Origin: Nonomuraea terrae
GTDB taxonomy: Bacteria; Actinomycetota; Actinomycetes; Streptosporangiales; Streptosporangiaceae
Direction: 5' to 3'
Assembly (NCBI RefSeq): GCF_004348995.1
Contig: NZ_SMKQ01000016.1
Span: 19,235-83,234 of the forward strand
Length of the DNA stretch: 64,000 nucleotides
The notes below the pieces were generated by a model, which saw nothing but the letters and a program-made list of their open reading frames with translations, ran no database searches and was not told the DNA's origin. Shown in pieces: positions 8,546 to 17,022 of the stretch. The position numbers and the translations under genes were made by a program. Numbering within the stretch: position 1 is the first letter of the stretch; each line of letters starts with the position of its first letter.

Positions 8546-9832
8546 ATGTCTCGTCGAGCCTTACTGGCATGTGCGCTCGCGCTAACCCTCGCCACCGGGT
8601 GCGTGCCGGGCACCACCACGAGCAGCGCCCCCCAAACCGCCTCGGCCGGCCAGCCCTTCGAGGGCGAGGTGGAGTTCTGGACGATCAACCTGAAGAAGAA
8701 CTACAGCGACTACATCACCGGCCTCATCGCCGAGTACCAGCGGCAACACCCCAAGGTGAAGGTCAACTGGGTCGACGTGCCCGGCGCCGAGAGCGCGACC
8801 AAGCTGCTCGCCGCCGTGGCCAGCGGCGACGTGCCCGACGCCGTCAACGTCAACTCCGTCGAGCTGGGCCGCTTCACGCCCTCGCTCGAACCCCTCGACG
8901 CCTACTTCGACCAGGCCGCGCTCGCGGACTTCCAGCCCAACCTGGTCGAGCCGCTGCGCTTCGACGGCAAGCTGTACGCGGTGCCGTGGTACAACGGTGG
9001 CGCCCCCGTCGCGATGTACCGCAAGTCCGTCGTCGAGAAGGCCGGCTTCGACGAGAAGGCCCCGCCCGCGAGCTTCGACGAGGCCCTCGCGCTGGCCGAC
9101 AAGGTCTACCAGGAGACCGAGGTCCACGGCATGAACAGCATCCCCGACGTCAACGTGCTGCGTTACTACGGGATCGAGCCGCTGTCGGCCGACAGGAAGA
9201 CGGCCACCTTCAACACGCCCGAGGCCGTGACGCTGCTGGAGAAGTTCAAGAAGAGCTACGACGGCAAGGGCATCGCGCCCGGCGCCATCTCCAAGGACGT
9301 CCGCGCGCTGCCGCAGTCGCTCGACAACGGCCAGGTCGCCTTCAAGCCCATGGCCAACGCCGCCGAGCTGCTCAACACGCAGAAGAACGCCCCCGACGTC
9401 TACGACGACCTGGCCGTCACCGAGCCGGTGAAGATGAACACCGGCGGCTTCCTGCTGCTGGCGCAGCAGGCGTTCTCCATCCCGAAGGCGTCGACGAACA
9501 AGAAGGCCGCCGCCGAGTTCATCAAGTTCTTCACCAACGGCGTCAACCAGCTCGCCTTCTGCAAGATCGTGCCGATCTACCCCTCGACGATCTCCTCGAC
9601 CAAGGACCCGTTCTTCACCGAGGCCGCCGGCGGCGACCCGATGGCCACCGCCCGCCAGGTGATCGTGAAGGGCCTGCCCCAGTTGCAGTACAAGCCGCTC
9701 GGCACCGACAAGGACGCCGAGCTGGGCGAGTACTTCCTGGAGGAGGTCAGGGGTTTCCTGCAGGGAAGCCAGAGCGCACAGGATGCGCTCGACGCAGCCG
9801 AAGAGAAATGGAACCAAGCCCTTGCTGCCTAA
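8546..9832 (+). CDS. Sugar ABC transporter substrate-binding lipoprotein
   Basis: 428 residues. The signal peptide ends in a lipobox (LATGC, lipidated Cys19), followed by a Ser/Thr/Ala-rich linker and a type I extracellular solute-binding fold (EVEFWTINLKKNY at the start, GKLYAVPWYNGG, and AAAEFIKFFTNG near the C-terminus). Ribosome binding site GAGGAGG at 8531-8537. This is the external receptor for the MalF/MalG pair encoded divergently. It is the first gene of a rightward run of catabolic genes. The ligand cannot be told from sequence. Confidence 0.9.
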   Translation: MSRRALLACALALTLATGCVPGTTTSSAPQTASAGQPFEGEVEFWTINLKKNYSDYITGLIAEYQRQHPKVKVNWVDVPGAESATKLLAAVASGDVPDAVNVNSVELGRFTPSLEPLDAYFDQAALADFQPNLVEPLRFDGKLYAVPWYNGGAPVAMYRKSVVEKAGFDEKAPPASFDEALALADKVYQETEVHGMNSIPDVNVLRYYGIEPLSADRKTATFNTPEAVTLLEKFKKSYDGKGIAPGAISKDVRALPQSLDNGQVAFKPMANAAELLNTQKNAPDVYDDLAVTEPVKMNTGGFLLLAQQAFSIPKASTNKKAAAEFIKFFTNGVNQLAFCKIVPIYPSTISSTKDPFFTEAAGGDPMATARQVIVKGLPQLQYKPLGTDKDAELGEYFLEEVRGFLQGSQSAQDALDAAEEKWNQALAA

Positions 9833-10805
9833 GTTGAGGGTCGGCATCGTCGGCACCGGCATCATGGGGCGCGGCCACGCGGAAGTGCTGGCCGCGCACC
9901 CGGACGCCGAGGTCACCGCGGTCTCGCGCAGGCCGCTCGGCGACGCCGCCGTCTACCCCGACCACCACGCGCTCATCGCCTCCGGCACGGTCGACGCCGT
10001 GTCGGTCACCACGCCCGACCACCTGCACGCCGACGTGATGGTGGCCGCGGCGGAGGCCGGCCTGCACATCCTGGTGGAGAAGCCGTTCACCACCACCGTG
10101 GCGGACGCCGACAGGGCCGTCGCCGCGATCCGGGCGGCGGGCGTGGTGGCGATGTGCCTGTTCAACCACCGCTGGGTGCCGGCGTACGCGCAGGCGAAGG
10201 AGCAGATGGCGCTGATCGGCGAGCCCGTCGTCGGCTACGCGCGCAAGAACGACACCATCTACGTCCCCACCGAGATGATCGGCTGGGCGGACCGGACGAC
10301 GTGCGCGTGGTTCCTGTCCAGCCACGACATCGACCTGGTCACCTGGCTGTACGACGACGTGGCGGTGGAGGTGTTCGCCACCGCGCGCCACGGGAAACTG
10401 CGCGGCATGGGCATCGACACCCCCGACGCGATGCAGATCCAGGTGCGCTACAGCCGCGGCGCCGTCGCCACCTTCGAGTCGGCCTGGATCTACCCCAACA
10501 CCTTCCCCACCACGGTGGACAGCTACGTCACCGTCGCCGGCGAGGACGGCGTGATCCAGCTCGACCGCCAGAAGGAGAACATCCAGGTGGCCACCGACAA
10601 GGCCTACACCTACCCGCGCAACATGCTGCAGCGCGTGGTGCACGGTCAGCCCGCCGGCGCCTACCGCGACGCCATCCACCACTTCGTGGACTGCGCCCGC
10701 ACCGGCGCCGAGCCGCTCATCTCGGTGGAGAGCTCCCGTCAGGTGACCGCCGTGCTCGCCGCCGCGCACGAGTCGGCCAGGACCGGGCGGCCGGTGAAGC
10801 TGTGA
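9822..10805 (+). CDS. Gfo/Idh/MocA-family NAD(P)-dependent oxidoreductase
   Basis: About 327 residues. An N-terminal Rossmann domain (RVGIVGTGIMGRGHAEVL) is followed by the family motif VEKPFTTT and a C-terminal alpha/beta substrate domain with SSHDIDLVTWLY. Members oxidise or reduce sugars and inositols using bound or exchangeable nicotinamide. The start is unclear: TTG 9822, TTG 9834 or ATG 9783 inside the preceding gene are all in frame, and no ribosome binding site decides. It directly follows the binding-protein gene and overlaps the heparinase-like gene by 4 nt, so it is part of the catabolic operon. Confidence 0.85.
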   Translation: MLPKLRVGIVGTGIMGRGHAEVLAAHPDAEVTAVSRRPLGDAAVYPDHHALIASGTVDAVSVTTPDHLHADVMVAAAEAGLHILVEKPFTTTVADADRAVAAIRAAGVVAMCLFNHRWVPAYAQAKEQMALIGEPVVGYARKNDTIYVPTEMIGWADRTTCAWFLSSHDIDLVTWLYDDVAVEVFATARHGKLRGMGIDTPDAMQIQVRYSRGAVATFESAWIYPNTFPTTVDSYVTVAGEDGVIQLDRQKENIQVATDKAYTYPRNMLQRVVHGQPAGAYRDAIHHFVDCARTGAEPLISVESSRQVTAVLAAAHESARTGRPVKL

Positions 10806-12484
10806 CGTACGTGGAGAAGCCGCCGCACGTCCACGAGACGCGCATGCGGCGCATCAGCGACGAGGACCTGCTGGCCGCGCTCGGCGCCGCCGGCGTCGCG
10901 GAGACCCGCCACTGGCGCCGGCCCAAGCCGCTGTGGGACCTCGGCAGGGACGAGGTCGAGGCGGCGGACGCCCTGATCGGCCAGGAGGTCGACTTCCTCG
11001 ACAAGAGCCGCGGCCGCTCCCGCCTGTACGGCTTCCACTACCTGCGCTGGATGATGCCCCTGGTGTCCGCCTACGCCCGCACGGGCGACCCGGTGTACGC
11101 CAAGGAGTGGGACCGCCTCTTCACCCGCTGGTACGACACCAGGGACCAGGTCGAGGGCGACTGGCCTGGGCTCGACGTCGTTTGGTACTCCCTCGGCGTC
11201 TGGGCCCGTTCGATGCACGTCAACGCGGCGCTCGCGGTGTTCGCCGAGGAGCCCGCGCTCAGTGACGGGTGCTGGGCGCGCATGCTCAAGACCGTCATCG
11301 GCGGCGCCCGCTGGGCGGCGGAGGAGCACGACGAGTTCCGGCACGGCAACTGGCAGTTCGTCTGCGCCTGCGAGCTGCTGCACGCCGCCACCCTCTATCC
11401 GGAGCTCCCGGAGGCCGCCTCGTGGGCGCGGGTCGCGCGGGCGCGCATCCTCGACCACCTCGAACGCGACGTGCGCGCCGACGGCGGCCACCACGAGCGC
11501 TCGCCGGGCTACCACGTCATGGTCCTGGAGTCGTTGCAGCGCGCGGTGGCGCTGGACCCGGAGATCGCGGAGCATCCCAAGGTCGCGGCCATGCACGCGT
11601 GGCTGGCCGCGCTGGAGGCGCCCGGCGGCTGGGTCCCGCACCTGCAGGACAGCGGCGTGGTGTGGCCGGCGGAGCTGCTCGCCAAGGGCCCGAAAGTCGC
11701 CGTGCCGGATGGCTCCCACCTGCTGGCCGCCAGCGCGTACGCGGTCATGCGGAACGCCGGCCTGTACGCGGTCGTCAACTACGGCCCGTACGTCGGCCAC
11801 GAGCTGGAGCCGCACAGCCACCACGCCGCGCTCGACTTCGTGCTGGCCGACCGGGACGGGCCGCTGGCCTGGGAGGCCGGCGGGCCGCCGTCGTACGACG
11901 ACCCCGGCTACTACGACTGGTACCAGGCCACCCGCGGCCACAACACGCTCCTGGTGCCCGGCCAGGACTACACCGAGGACCGGCGGGCCGAGCTCGACCT
12001 GTTCGTGACGGGCGAGCACGCCGACGTCTTCGCGGGCCACCACCACGGCTACGCGCGGCGGCACGACCGCAGGATCGTCTTCGTCCGCGACGAGCCGTCG
12101 TACTGGCTGGTCACCGACACGATCGACGCCGAGGCGATCTGGCAGCTGCACGGCCTGGAGCCGTGGCGTCCGCACGGCTCCGGCTACGTCAGCGGGCGCG
12201 TCCTCGTCGTCCCGGCCGGCCCGCCCGACGAGGTCGTCCACGGGAACGGTCCCGCCCGCATCCCCGACCAGCGGACCCGCACCGCGGAGTACGGCGAGAT
12301 CCACTCGCTGGGACTGCGCAGACGCGACGGCAGGTTCACCGTCGCCATCGTCCCCTTCCACGGTGAACCGCCCGAGGTCACCGTGACCGAGTCCGGCGTC
12401 ACGATCGACGGCACCACCGACACGTTCAGCGCGTACGGCTGGAGCCGGGGGGAGAGCTCCCAGCACTGGGGCGGCGATGAGTGA
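10802..12484 (+). CDS. Heparinase II/III-like polysaccharide lyase family protein
   Basis: About 560 residues, no signal peptide. The N-terminal half is an alpha/alpha toroid (YLRWMMPLVSAYARTGDP, EHDEFRHGNWQFVCACELLHAA, GGHHERSPGYHVMV). The C-terminal half is the beta-sandwich heparinase II/III domain starting near GPYVGHELEPHSHHAALDFVLA, with GHNTLLVPGQDYTEDRRAEL. The family cleaves uronic-acid polysaccharides by beta-elimination; the HxxRSPGYH stretch and the His-rich HSHHAALDF strand fit its active-site regions. The GTG start overlaps the previous stop (GTGA). With no export signal it should act on imported oligosaccharides in the cytosol. Confidence 0.82.
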   Translation: MTYVEKPPHVHETRMRRISDEDLLAALGAAGVAETRHWRRPKPLWDLGRDEVEAADALIGQEVDFLDKSRGRSRLYGFHYLRWMMPLVSAYARTGDPVYAKEWDRLFTRWYDTRDQVEGDWPGLDVVWYSLGVWARSMHVNAALAVFAEEPALSDGCWARMLKTVIGGARWAAEEHDEFRHGNWQFVCACELLHAATLYPELPEAASWARVARARILDHLERDVRADGGHHERSPGYHVMVLESLQRAVALDPEIAEHPKVAAMHAWLAALEAPGGWVPHLQDSGVVWPAELLAKGPKVAVPDGSHLLAASAYAVMRNAGLYAVVNYGPYVGHELEPHSHHAALDFVLADRDGPLAWEAGGPPSYDDPGYYDWYQATRGHNTLLVPGQDYTEDRRAELDLFVTGEHADVFAGHHHGYARRHDRRIVFVRDEPSYWLVTDTIDAEAIWQLHGLEPWRPHGSGYVSGRVLVVPAGPPDEVVHGNGPARIPDQRTRTAEYGEIHSLGLRRRDGRFTVAIVPFHGEPPEVTVTESGVTIDGTTDTFSAYGWSRGESSQHWGGDE

Positions 12485-13232
12485 GGACCTGCCGGTCCTG
12501 ATCGACGCGGACGCCATGCTGGGCCGCCACCCGCGACGCGACGTGGGCGGCGGAACAGCGGCCGAGCTGCTGGCCGCCATGGACCGCGTCGGCGTCTCGG
12601 GGGCACTCGTCACGAACATGACCTCCTGGCTGCACGACCCCGCGCGCGGCAACCGCGGGCTGCTCGGCCTCGTCGCCGGGGAGCCCAGGCTGAGCCCGTG
12701 CTGGGTGCTGCTGCCCGACACCTGCGGCGAGATCGGCGCCGGCTTCGCCGAGGCCGCCGTGGCCGCCGGGGTCCGCGCCGTGCGCGCCTTCCCCGCCGAC
12801 CACGGCTACGACCTCGCGGGCCCCGACGTCGCCCCCGTGCTGGACGCCCTGTCGTCCGTACGGCTGCCGCTGCTCGTGGACGCGGGGCAGGCGGGCTGGC
12901 CGGTCGTGGAGGCCGTCGCGCGGGCGCATCCGCGGCTGCGCATCGTCGTCGGAGGCGCGGGATACCGGATGTTGCGGCAGATCGCCGGGGTGCTCGACCG
13001 CGCCCAGAACGTGTACGTCGGACTGGCCGACCTGTCCTCCCACCGAGGGCTCGAATGGCTGGTCGAACGGTTCGGAGCGGGCCGGTTCGTCTTCGGCACA
13101 GGGGCGCCGTACCGCGATCCGGCGGAGGCGGTCACCCGGCTGCTCTGGTCGGAGCTGGACGACGCCCAGGTGGCGGCGATCGGCGGGGGCAACCTCCGCC
13201 GGCTGATCGGGCAGGAGGTCAGAGCGGCATGA
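12477..13232 (+). CDS. Amidohydrolase-fold protein lacking metal ligands (putative pseudoenzyme)
   Basis: 251 residues with the amidohydrolase-2 TIM-barrel pattern of the next gene, but the ligand positions are changed. The usual DxHxH strand reads DADAML, so His becomes Asp12 and Met14. The later His strand reads VDAG, the next reads VVGGAG, and the final Asp strand reads GTGAPYRD instead of a GSDFP-type motif. It overlaps the heparinase gene by 8 nt and the next gene by 4 nt, so all three are coupled. It probably does not hydrolyse by the standard mechanism; a partner subunit of the intact neighbour or a binding role is plausible. Confidence 0.75.
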   Translation: MSEDLPVLIDADAMLGRHPRRDVGGGTAAELLAAMDRVGVSGALVTNMTSWLHDPARGNRGLLGLVAGEPRLSPCWVLLPDTCGEIGAGFAEAAVAAGVRAVRAFPADHGYDLAGPDVAPVLDALSSVRLPLLVDAGQAGWPVVEAVARAHPRLRIVVGGAGYRMLRQIAGVLDRAQNVYVGLADLSSHRGLEWLVERFGAGRFVFGTGAPYRDPAEAVTRLLWSELDDAQVAAIGGGNLRRLIGQEVRAA

Positions 13233-14029
13233 ACCGGCTGGCACAGGCCGTGTGGGAACGGCGGCCGCAGACCGTGACGCGCATCGTGGACGCGCACGCC
13301 CACGCGGGGCCGTACAGCGTGTTCTTCATCCCCGACCCGGACCCGGCGGGGATGCTGCGGGTCATGGACCGGTGCGGGGTGGCGCACGCGGTGCTCTCCA
13401 GTCACCTCGCGATCCAGCTCGACGCCGCGGCCGGGAACGCCGCCACGGCGGCGATCGTCGACCAGGCCCCCGACCGCTTCAGCGGCTACCTCACGGTCAA
13501 CCCCTGGCAGGACCCGGAGGGGGAGCTGGCCCGCTGGGGGGACGATCCCCGGTTCGCCGGGATCAAGATCCATCCGGACCTGCACGACTACCCGCTCACC
13601 GGCGCCCGCTACGCGCCGGTGTGGGAGTTCGCCGCGGCGTCGCGGTTCCCGGTGCTCACGCACACCTACAGCGGCTCGCCGTACAACGACCTGCACCACG
13701 TGGACGAGGTGGCCGCGCGCCATCCCGGCGTGACCGTGCTCGCCGGGCACTCCGGGGTGACGCCGCTCGGCATCGACCAGGCCATCGAGGTGGCCAAGCG
13801 GCACGAACGCGTCATCCTGGAGGTGTGCGGCTCGTACAACTCGGGGGCGGATATCGTACGGATGGTGCGTGAGGTGGGCCAGGACCGCGTGGTGTACGGC
13901 TCCGACTTCCCCTTCATCGATCTTCGGATGTCGCTGGGCCGCATACTGTTCTCTCAACTCACGGAAGAGGAAAGAGCAGCGGTGCTCGGGGGGACCGTCA
14001 CCGGGTTGCTCGGCGGACGAGGGGCGTGA
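13229..14029 (+). CDS. Amidohydrolase-2 family metal-dependent hydrolase
   Basis: 266 residues with intact ligands: VDAHAHAG (His23, His25), LTHTYSGS, LAGHSG and YGSDFPF. The family includes lactonases, decarboxylases and sugar-acid hydrolases acting in the cytosol. GGAGG (13214-13218) precedes ATG 13229, which overlaps the previous stop as ATGA. Placed after an oxidoreductase and lyase, a lactonase or hydrolase step on the oxidised sugar is reasonable, but the substrate is not shown by the sequence. The second regulator copy starts 1 nt after its stop. Confidence 0.85.
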   Translation: MNRLAQAVWERRPQTVTRIVDAHAHAGPYSVFFIPDPDPAGMLRVMDRCGVAHAVLSSHLAIQLDAAAGNAATAAIVDQAPDRFSGYLTVNPWQDPEGELARWGDDPRFAGIKIHPDLHDYPLTGARYAPVWEFAAASRFPVLTHTYSGSPYNDLHHVDEVAARHPGVTVLAGHSGVTPLGIDQAIEVAKRHERVILEVCGSYNSGADIVRMVREVGQDRVVYGSDFPFIDLRMSLGRILFSQLTEEERAAVLGGTVTGLLGGRGA

Positions 14030-14030
14030 C

Positions 14031-15338
14031 GTGGAGCGGCTTCGATCCAAGATCGCGATCGGTGTGGTCGGTCCTCATGATCTGGTCGAGCAGATCGTGC
14101 ACATCGGGGCGACCCTGCCGACGGCCGGCACCCTGCGGCTCGTCGGCGCGCCGCACGCGGGCGAGAACGAGACGCACGAGAAGCTCAGCAAGATCATGGG
14201 CAGCATCGACGCCGTGCTGTTCACCGGACCGCTCCAATACGACCTCGCCCGGCAGTCGGGCGAGATCAGCGTCCCGGCCACGTTCGTCCCGGTGAGCGGG
14301 TCGGGCCTGTACGCCACGCTGCTGCGCGGCGTGCTCGCCCACGGCGTCGACCCGGCCAGGGTGAGCATCGACTCCATCGCCCCCGACGAGGTCGCCGAGG
14401 CGTACGACGAGATCGGCGTGCCCATGTCGGCGGTGCACGTGTCCGAATACCTCCAGCCCGACTCCGTGCGCGACTTCATCGGTTTCCACGAGCGCCTGCA
14501 CCGCGAGGGCGCCACCACCGCCGCGCTCACCACGGTCCGCACGGTCGCCACCCGGCTGGAGGCCGACGGGGTGCCGGTGCTGCGCATGATGCCGTCCACG
14601 AGCACGTTGCGGCAGGCCATCAACACCGCGGCGCTGCTCGGCGCCGGCAACCGGTTGGAGGAGGCGCAGCTCGCGATCGTGCTGGTGTCGCTGGCGGCCT
14701 CCGTCCGGCCCGGCCACTCCGGTCCGGGCAACTACTGGCAGCAGGAGCTCAAGCTGCGGCTGCACCGGGCGCTGCTGGCCGAGGCGCGGCTGATGGGCGC
14801 CACGGTGGTGCCGCGCGAGGAGAACACCTACGTGGTGACCACCACGGTGGGTGCGCTGTCGCAGGCCACCGACGGGTTCAGGGTGGCGCCGTTCATGGAC
14901 CGGGTGCGGGCCGACGTCGGCTTGGAGGTGGAGGTCGGTCTGGGGCTCGGCCACACCGCCAGAGACGCCGACGCGAACGCCGTGACGGCGCTCGAACGCG
15001 CCCGCGCGGCGGAGGCGGCGGCCGCGTTCATGATCGACAGTGATGGGAACGCGGTGTCCCTGCCCATGCGCCGGCGGGGGCCGGCGGACGTCGTGCGCGA
15101 GCCCGCCGACTCCAAGGCGGTCAAGATCAGGGACCGGCTCGTCCAGACGCTCGGCGAGGATCCCGAGGCCATGGTCGTGGACGCGGAGATCGTCGCGGAG
15201 ATCCTGGGTGTGGCGCCGCGGAGCGCGCGACGGGTGCTGCAGAACCTGGTGGAAGAGGGCCTGGCCTGGGCGCTGCCCCCGGTGAAGTCCGCCCAGGCGG
15301 GCCGCCCCCGCCAGCCGTACCGCCTCATCGCGGGCTGA
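14031..15338 (+). CDS. Uncharacterised winged-helix regulator with degenerate GGDEF-like domain, copy 2
   Basis: About 435 residues, collinear with the copy at 3796 from the first residue (VERLRSKIAIGVVGPHDLVEQI) to the end (GRPRQPYRLIAG), and similar even at nucleotide level, so the two arose by duplication. Same domains: N-terminal alpha/beta (DAVLFTGPLQYDLARQ), cyclase-like domain (GLGLGHTARDADANAVTALERA), C-terminal winged helix (IVAEILGVAPRSARRVLQNLVEEG). GTG 14031 is 1 nt after the amidohydrolase stop, with GAGGGG upstream, so it is translated with the carbohydrate operon and is the best candidate for its regulator. It has an NETHE insertion near residue 45 not present in copy 1 and lacks the linker duplication. 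Confidence 0.75.
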   Translation: MERLRSKIAIGVVGPHDLVEQIVHIGATLPTAGTLRLVGAPHAGENETHEKLSKIMGSIDAVLFTGPLQYDLARQSGEISVPATFVPVSGSGLYATLLRGVLAHGVDPARVSIDSIAPDEVAEAYDEIGVPMSAVHVSEYLQPDSVRDFIGFHERLHREGATTAALTTVRTVATRLEADGVPVLRMMPSTSTLRQAINTAALLGAGNRLEEAQLAIVLVSLAASVRPGHSGPGNYWQQELKLRLHRALLAEARLMGATVVPREENTYVVTTTVGALSQATDGFRVAPFMDRVRADVGLEVEVGLGLGHTARDADANAVTALERARAAEAAAAFMIDSDGNAVSLPMRRRGPADVVREPADSKAVKIRDRLVQTLGEDPEAMVVDAEIVAEILGVAPRSARRVLQNLVEEGLAWALPPVKSAQAGRPRQPYRLIAG

Positions 15339-15356
15339 CCTGCGACGGGCCGCGGG

Positions 15357-15974
15357 TCAGGCGAGGAAGGCGGGGGTCACCAGGGAGTGGAGGGTCCAGC
15401 CGAGGGTGGCGTAGAGGGCCTGGCCCTGGTCCGTGGCGACCAGCACGCCGCTGCGGGCGCCCCGGGAGACCGCGGCGGCCTCGAGGCTCTTCATGATCAC
15501 GCTGCCGAGGCCGCGGCGGCGGTGCCCGGCCGCCGTCTCCACCTGGTCGACGATCGCAGTCGTGCCCGCCAGCGCGATCTGGCCCCGCGCGGCGACCTCG
15601 CCGCCCGCCGTCAGCAACCGCGCGACCGTGACGCCGGCCCGCGTGGTGACCGCCGGGACGTAACCGGCGGGAGTGCGCGGCAGGGCGCGCGACAACGAAC
15701 GCGTGACCATCATGTACTCCTGCTCCTTCACGGACCAGGCCGGCGGCAGGTGGGGAGCGACCGCCTCGGCGGGCCCGCAGAGCTTGAGCCAGGTGCCGGG
15801 GGCGGTGACGGCCCGGGTCAGGCGGGCCAGCAGCTCGGGTGTCGGACAGGGCACGATGTGCCGGGCCACGTGCCCCGGCAGTCCCACGTCCACGCGCAGC
15901 CCCCACGGCTCGCGTACGGCCCTGGGGGTGTGGCGGGAGACGACCCAGCCATCGACCCATGCCTGGACTGTCAT
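15357..15974 (-). CDS. GNAT-family N-acetyltransferase
   Basis: About 205 residues. The C-terminal half carries the acetyl-CoA loop signature (TAIVDQVETAAGHRRRGLGSVIMKSLEAAA) and a GNAT-typical ending (GVLVATDQGQALYATLGWTL). The N-terminal half is less conserved. ATG 15974 is preferred over an upstream start because the 15-bp palindrome at 15995-16009 then falls in the promoter. It is convergent with regulator copy 2. The acceptor substrate is unknown. Confidence 0.8.
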   Translation of the reverse strand: MTVQAWVDGWVVSRHTPRAVREPWGLRVDVGLPGHVARHIVPCPTPELLARLTRAVTAPGTWLKLCGPAEAVAPHLPPAWSVKEQEYMMVTRSLSRALPRTPAGYVPAVTTRAGVTVARLLTAGGEVAARGQIALAGTTAIVDQVETAAGHRRRGLGSVIMKSLEAAAVSRGARSGVLVATDQGQALYATLGWTLHSLVTPAFLA

Positions 15975-15994
15975 TGAATGGGCGGTTTTGAGAA

Positions 15995-16009
15995 CCTCCG
16001 TCACGGAGG
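15995..16009. promoter_or_regulatory. Palindrome CCTCCGT-C-ACGGAGG, possible operator
   Basis: Perfect 7-bp arms around a single central base, 20-35 nt upstream of the GNAT start. The symmetry suits a dimeric repressor. It lies in a 139-nt divergent region also holding the promoter of the phosphodiesterase gene. Confidence 0.45.
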
Positions 16010-16100
16010 ACAGCCTATGGTCTGCCCTAAATTCGCCGACGGGGCATACCAGGATAAAAAGGATTCGGCGTGGCACTGCCTTGACGCGCCCCCCGCCCGG

Positions 16101-16106
16101 TAGGGT
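16101..16106 (+). promoter_or_regulatory. TAGGGT -10-like element, leaderless start
   Basis: TAGGGT lies 7 nt before GTG 16114. TTGACG at 16081-16086 is a possible -35, although the 14-nt spacing is short. Confidence 0.5.
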
Positions 16107-16113
16107 CCTCGGT

Positions 16114-17019
16114 GTGCGCGTTGAGATTCATGGTCACCGAGGAGCTCGCGGCCTGTGGCCCGAGAACACTCTGCCGGGGATGAGCCGCACGATGGAGCTG
16201 GGCGTGCATGCGCTCGAGCTCGACGTCGCGCTCACCGCCGACCGCCGTCTCGTGCTCACGCACGACCTCACCGTCTCGGCCGTCACCAGCGCCGATCGCG
16301 GGCCGGTCCACGCCGGCGACCCGCTCTACCCCTACGTCGGCAAGCCGATCAACGCCCTCACCCTGGCGCAGCTGCGCACGCTCGACGTCGGCGTACGCCT
16401 GCCGCGCCACCCCGACGACCCCTTCGCGCTGACGCAGGTGCCGATGCCCGAGACCCGCATGCCGACGCTCGGCGCGGTGCTCGGCCTGGTCGACGCCTAC
16501 GAGGCCGAGGGCGTGCGCCTGCATGTCGAGCTCAAGTCCGACCCCACCCGACCGCAGCTGACGGCCGACCCGGCGATGTTCACCGAGATGGTGGTCGAGG
16601 AGCTCGACAAGCACGGCCGGCTCGGCAACGCCGCGATTCTCAGCTTCGACTGGCGCGTCATCGGCCACGCGGCCCGGCTCGCCCCCGGCACCCGTCGCTT
16701 CGCCCTGATCGAGCCCGACACCCTCCACTGGAACGACGGCGTGGGCGACGACGTGCCCGCCGCGGCGCGCGAGGCCGGGGCCACCACGCTCTCGCCCGAG
16801 CACGTCATGGTCGACGAGCGGTTCATGGCGCGGGCGTCCGCCGCCGGGCTCGACGTGGCGGTCTGGACGGTCAACGACGCCGCGCTCGCGGGCCGGATGC
16901 TCGGCCTCGGAGTGGCCGGCGTCGTCACCGACTACCCCGACCGGATGCGCGAGCTCTGGCGCGAGCGGGGCCTGGAGCTCCCCGAGCCCGTCGCCCCGCT
17001 GCGCCCCGTGGGCGTCTGA
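16114..17019 (+). CDS. Glycerophosphodiester phosphodiesterase
   Basis: 301 residues, no signal peptide. The first strand EIHGHRGARGLWPENTLPG, ALELDVALTADRRLVLTHD and the late VAVWTVND and GVVTDYPDRM are the GDPD-family signatures: catalytic His pair, metal-binding Glu/Asp. The enzyme hydrolyses glycerophosphodiesters to sn-glycerol 3-phosphate and an alcohol. Because it lacks export signals it should be cytosolic. GTG 16114 is chosen because the HGHRG motif must be near the N-terminus and a TAGGGT hexamer precedes it. Convergent with corA, with 3 nt between the stops. Confidence 0.9.
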   Translation: MRVEIHGHRGARGLWPENTLPGMSRTMELGVHALELDVALTADRRLVLTHDLTVSAVTSADRGPVHAGDPLYPYVGKPINALTLAQLRTLDVGVRLPRHPDDPFALTQVPMPETRMPTLGAVLGLVDAYEAEGVRLHVELKSDPTRPQLTADPAMFTEMVVEELDKHGRLGNAAILSFDWRVIGHAARLAPGTRRFALIEPDTLHWNDGVGDDVPAAAREAGATTLSPEHVMVDERFMARASAAGLDVAVWTVNDAALAGRMLGLGVAGVVTDYPDRMRELWRERGLELPEPVAPLRPVGV

Positions 17020-17022
17020 CCT

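Noticed and set aside
10154..10801. Upstream extension of the heparinase-like frame through the oxidoreductase gene.
   Set aside because: The extension is an Arg/Pro-rich shadow; the GTGA overlap at 10802 gives the natural start.
13869..14030. 5' extension of regulator copy 2 into the amidohydrolase gene.
   Set aside because: Alignment with copy 1 starts exactly at GTG 14031, one base after the amidohydrolase stop.
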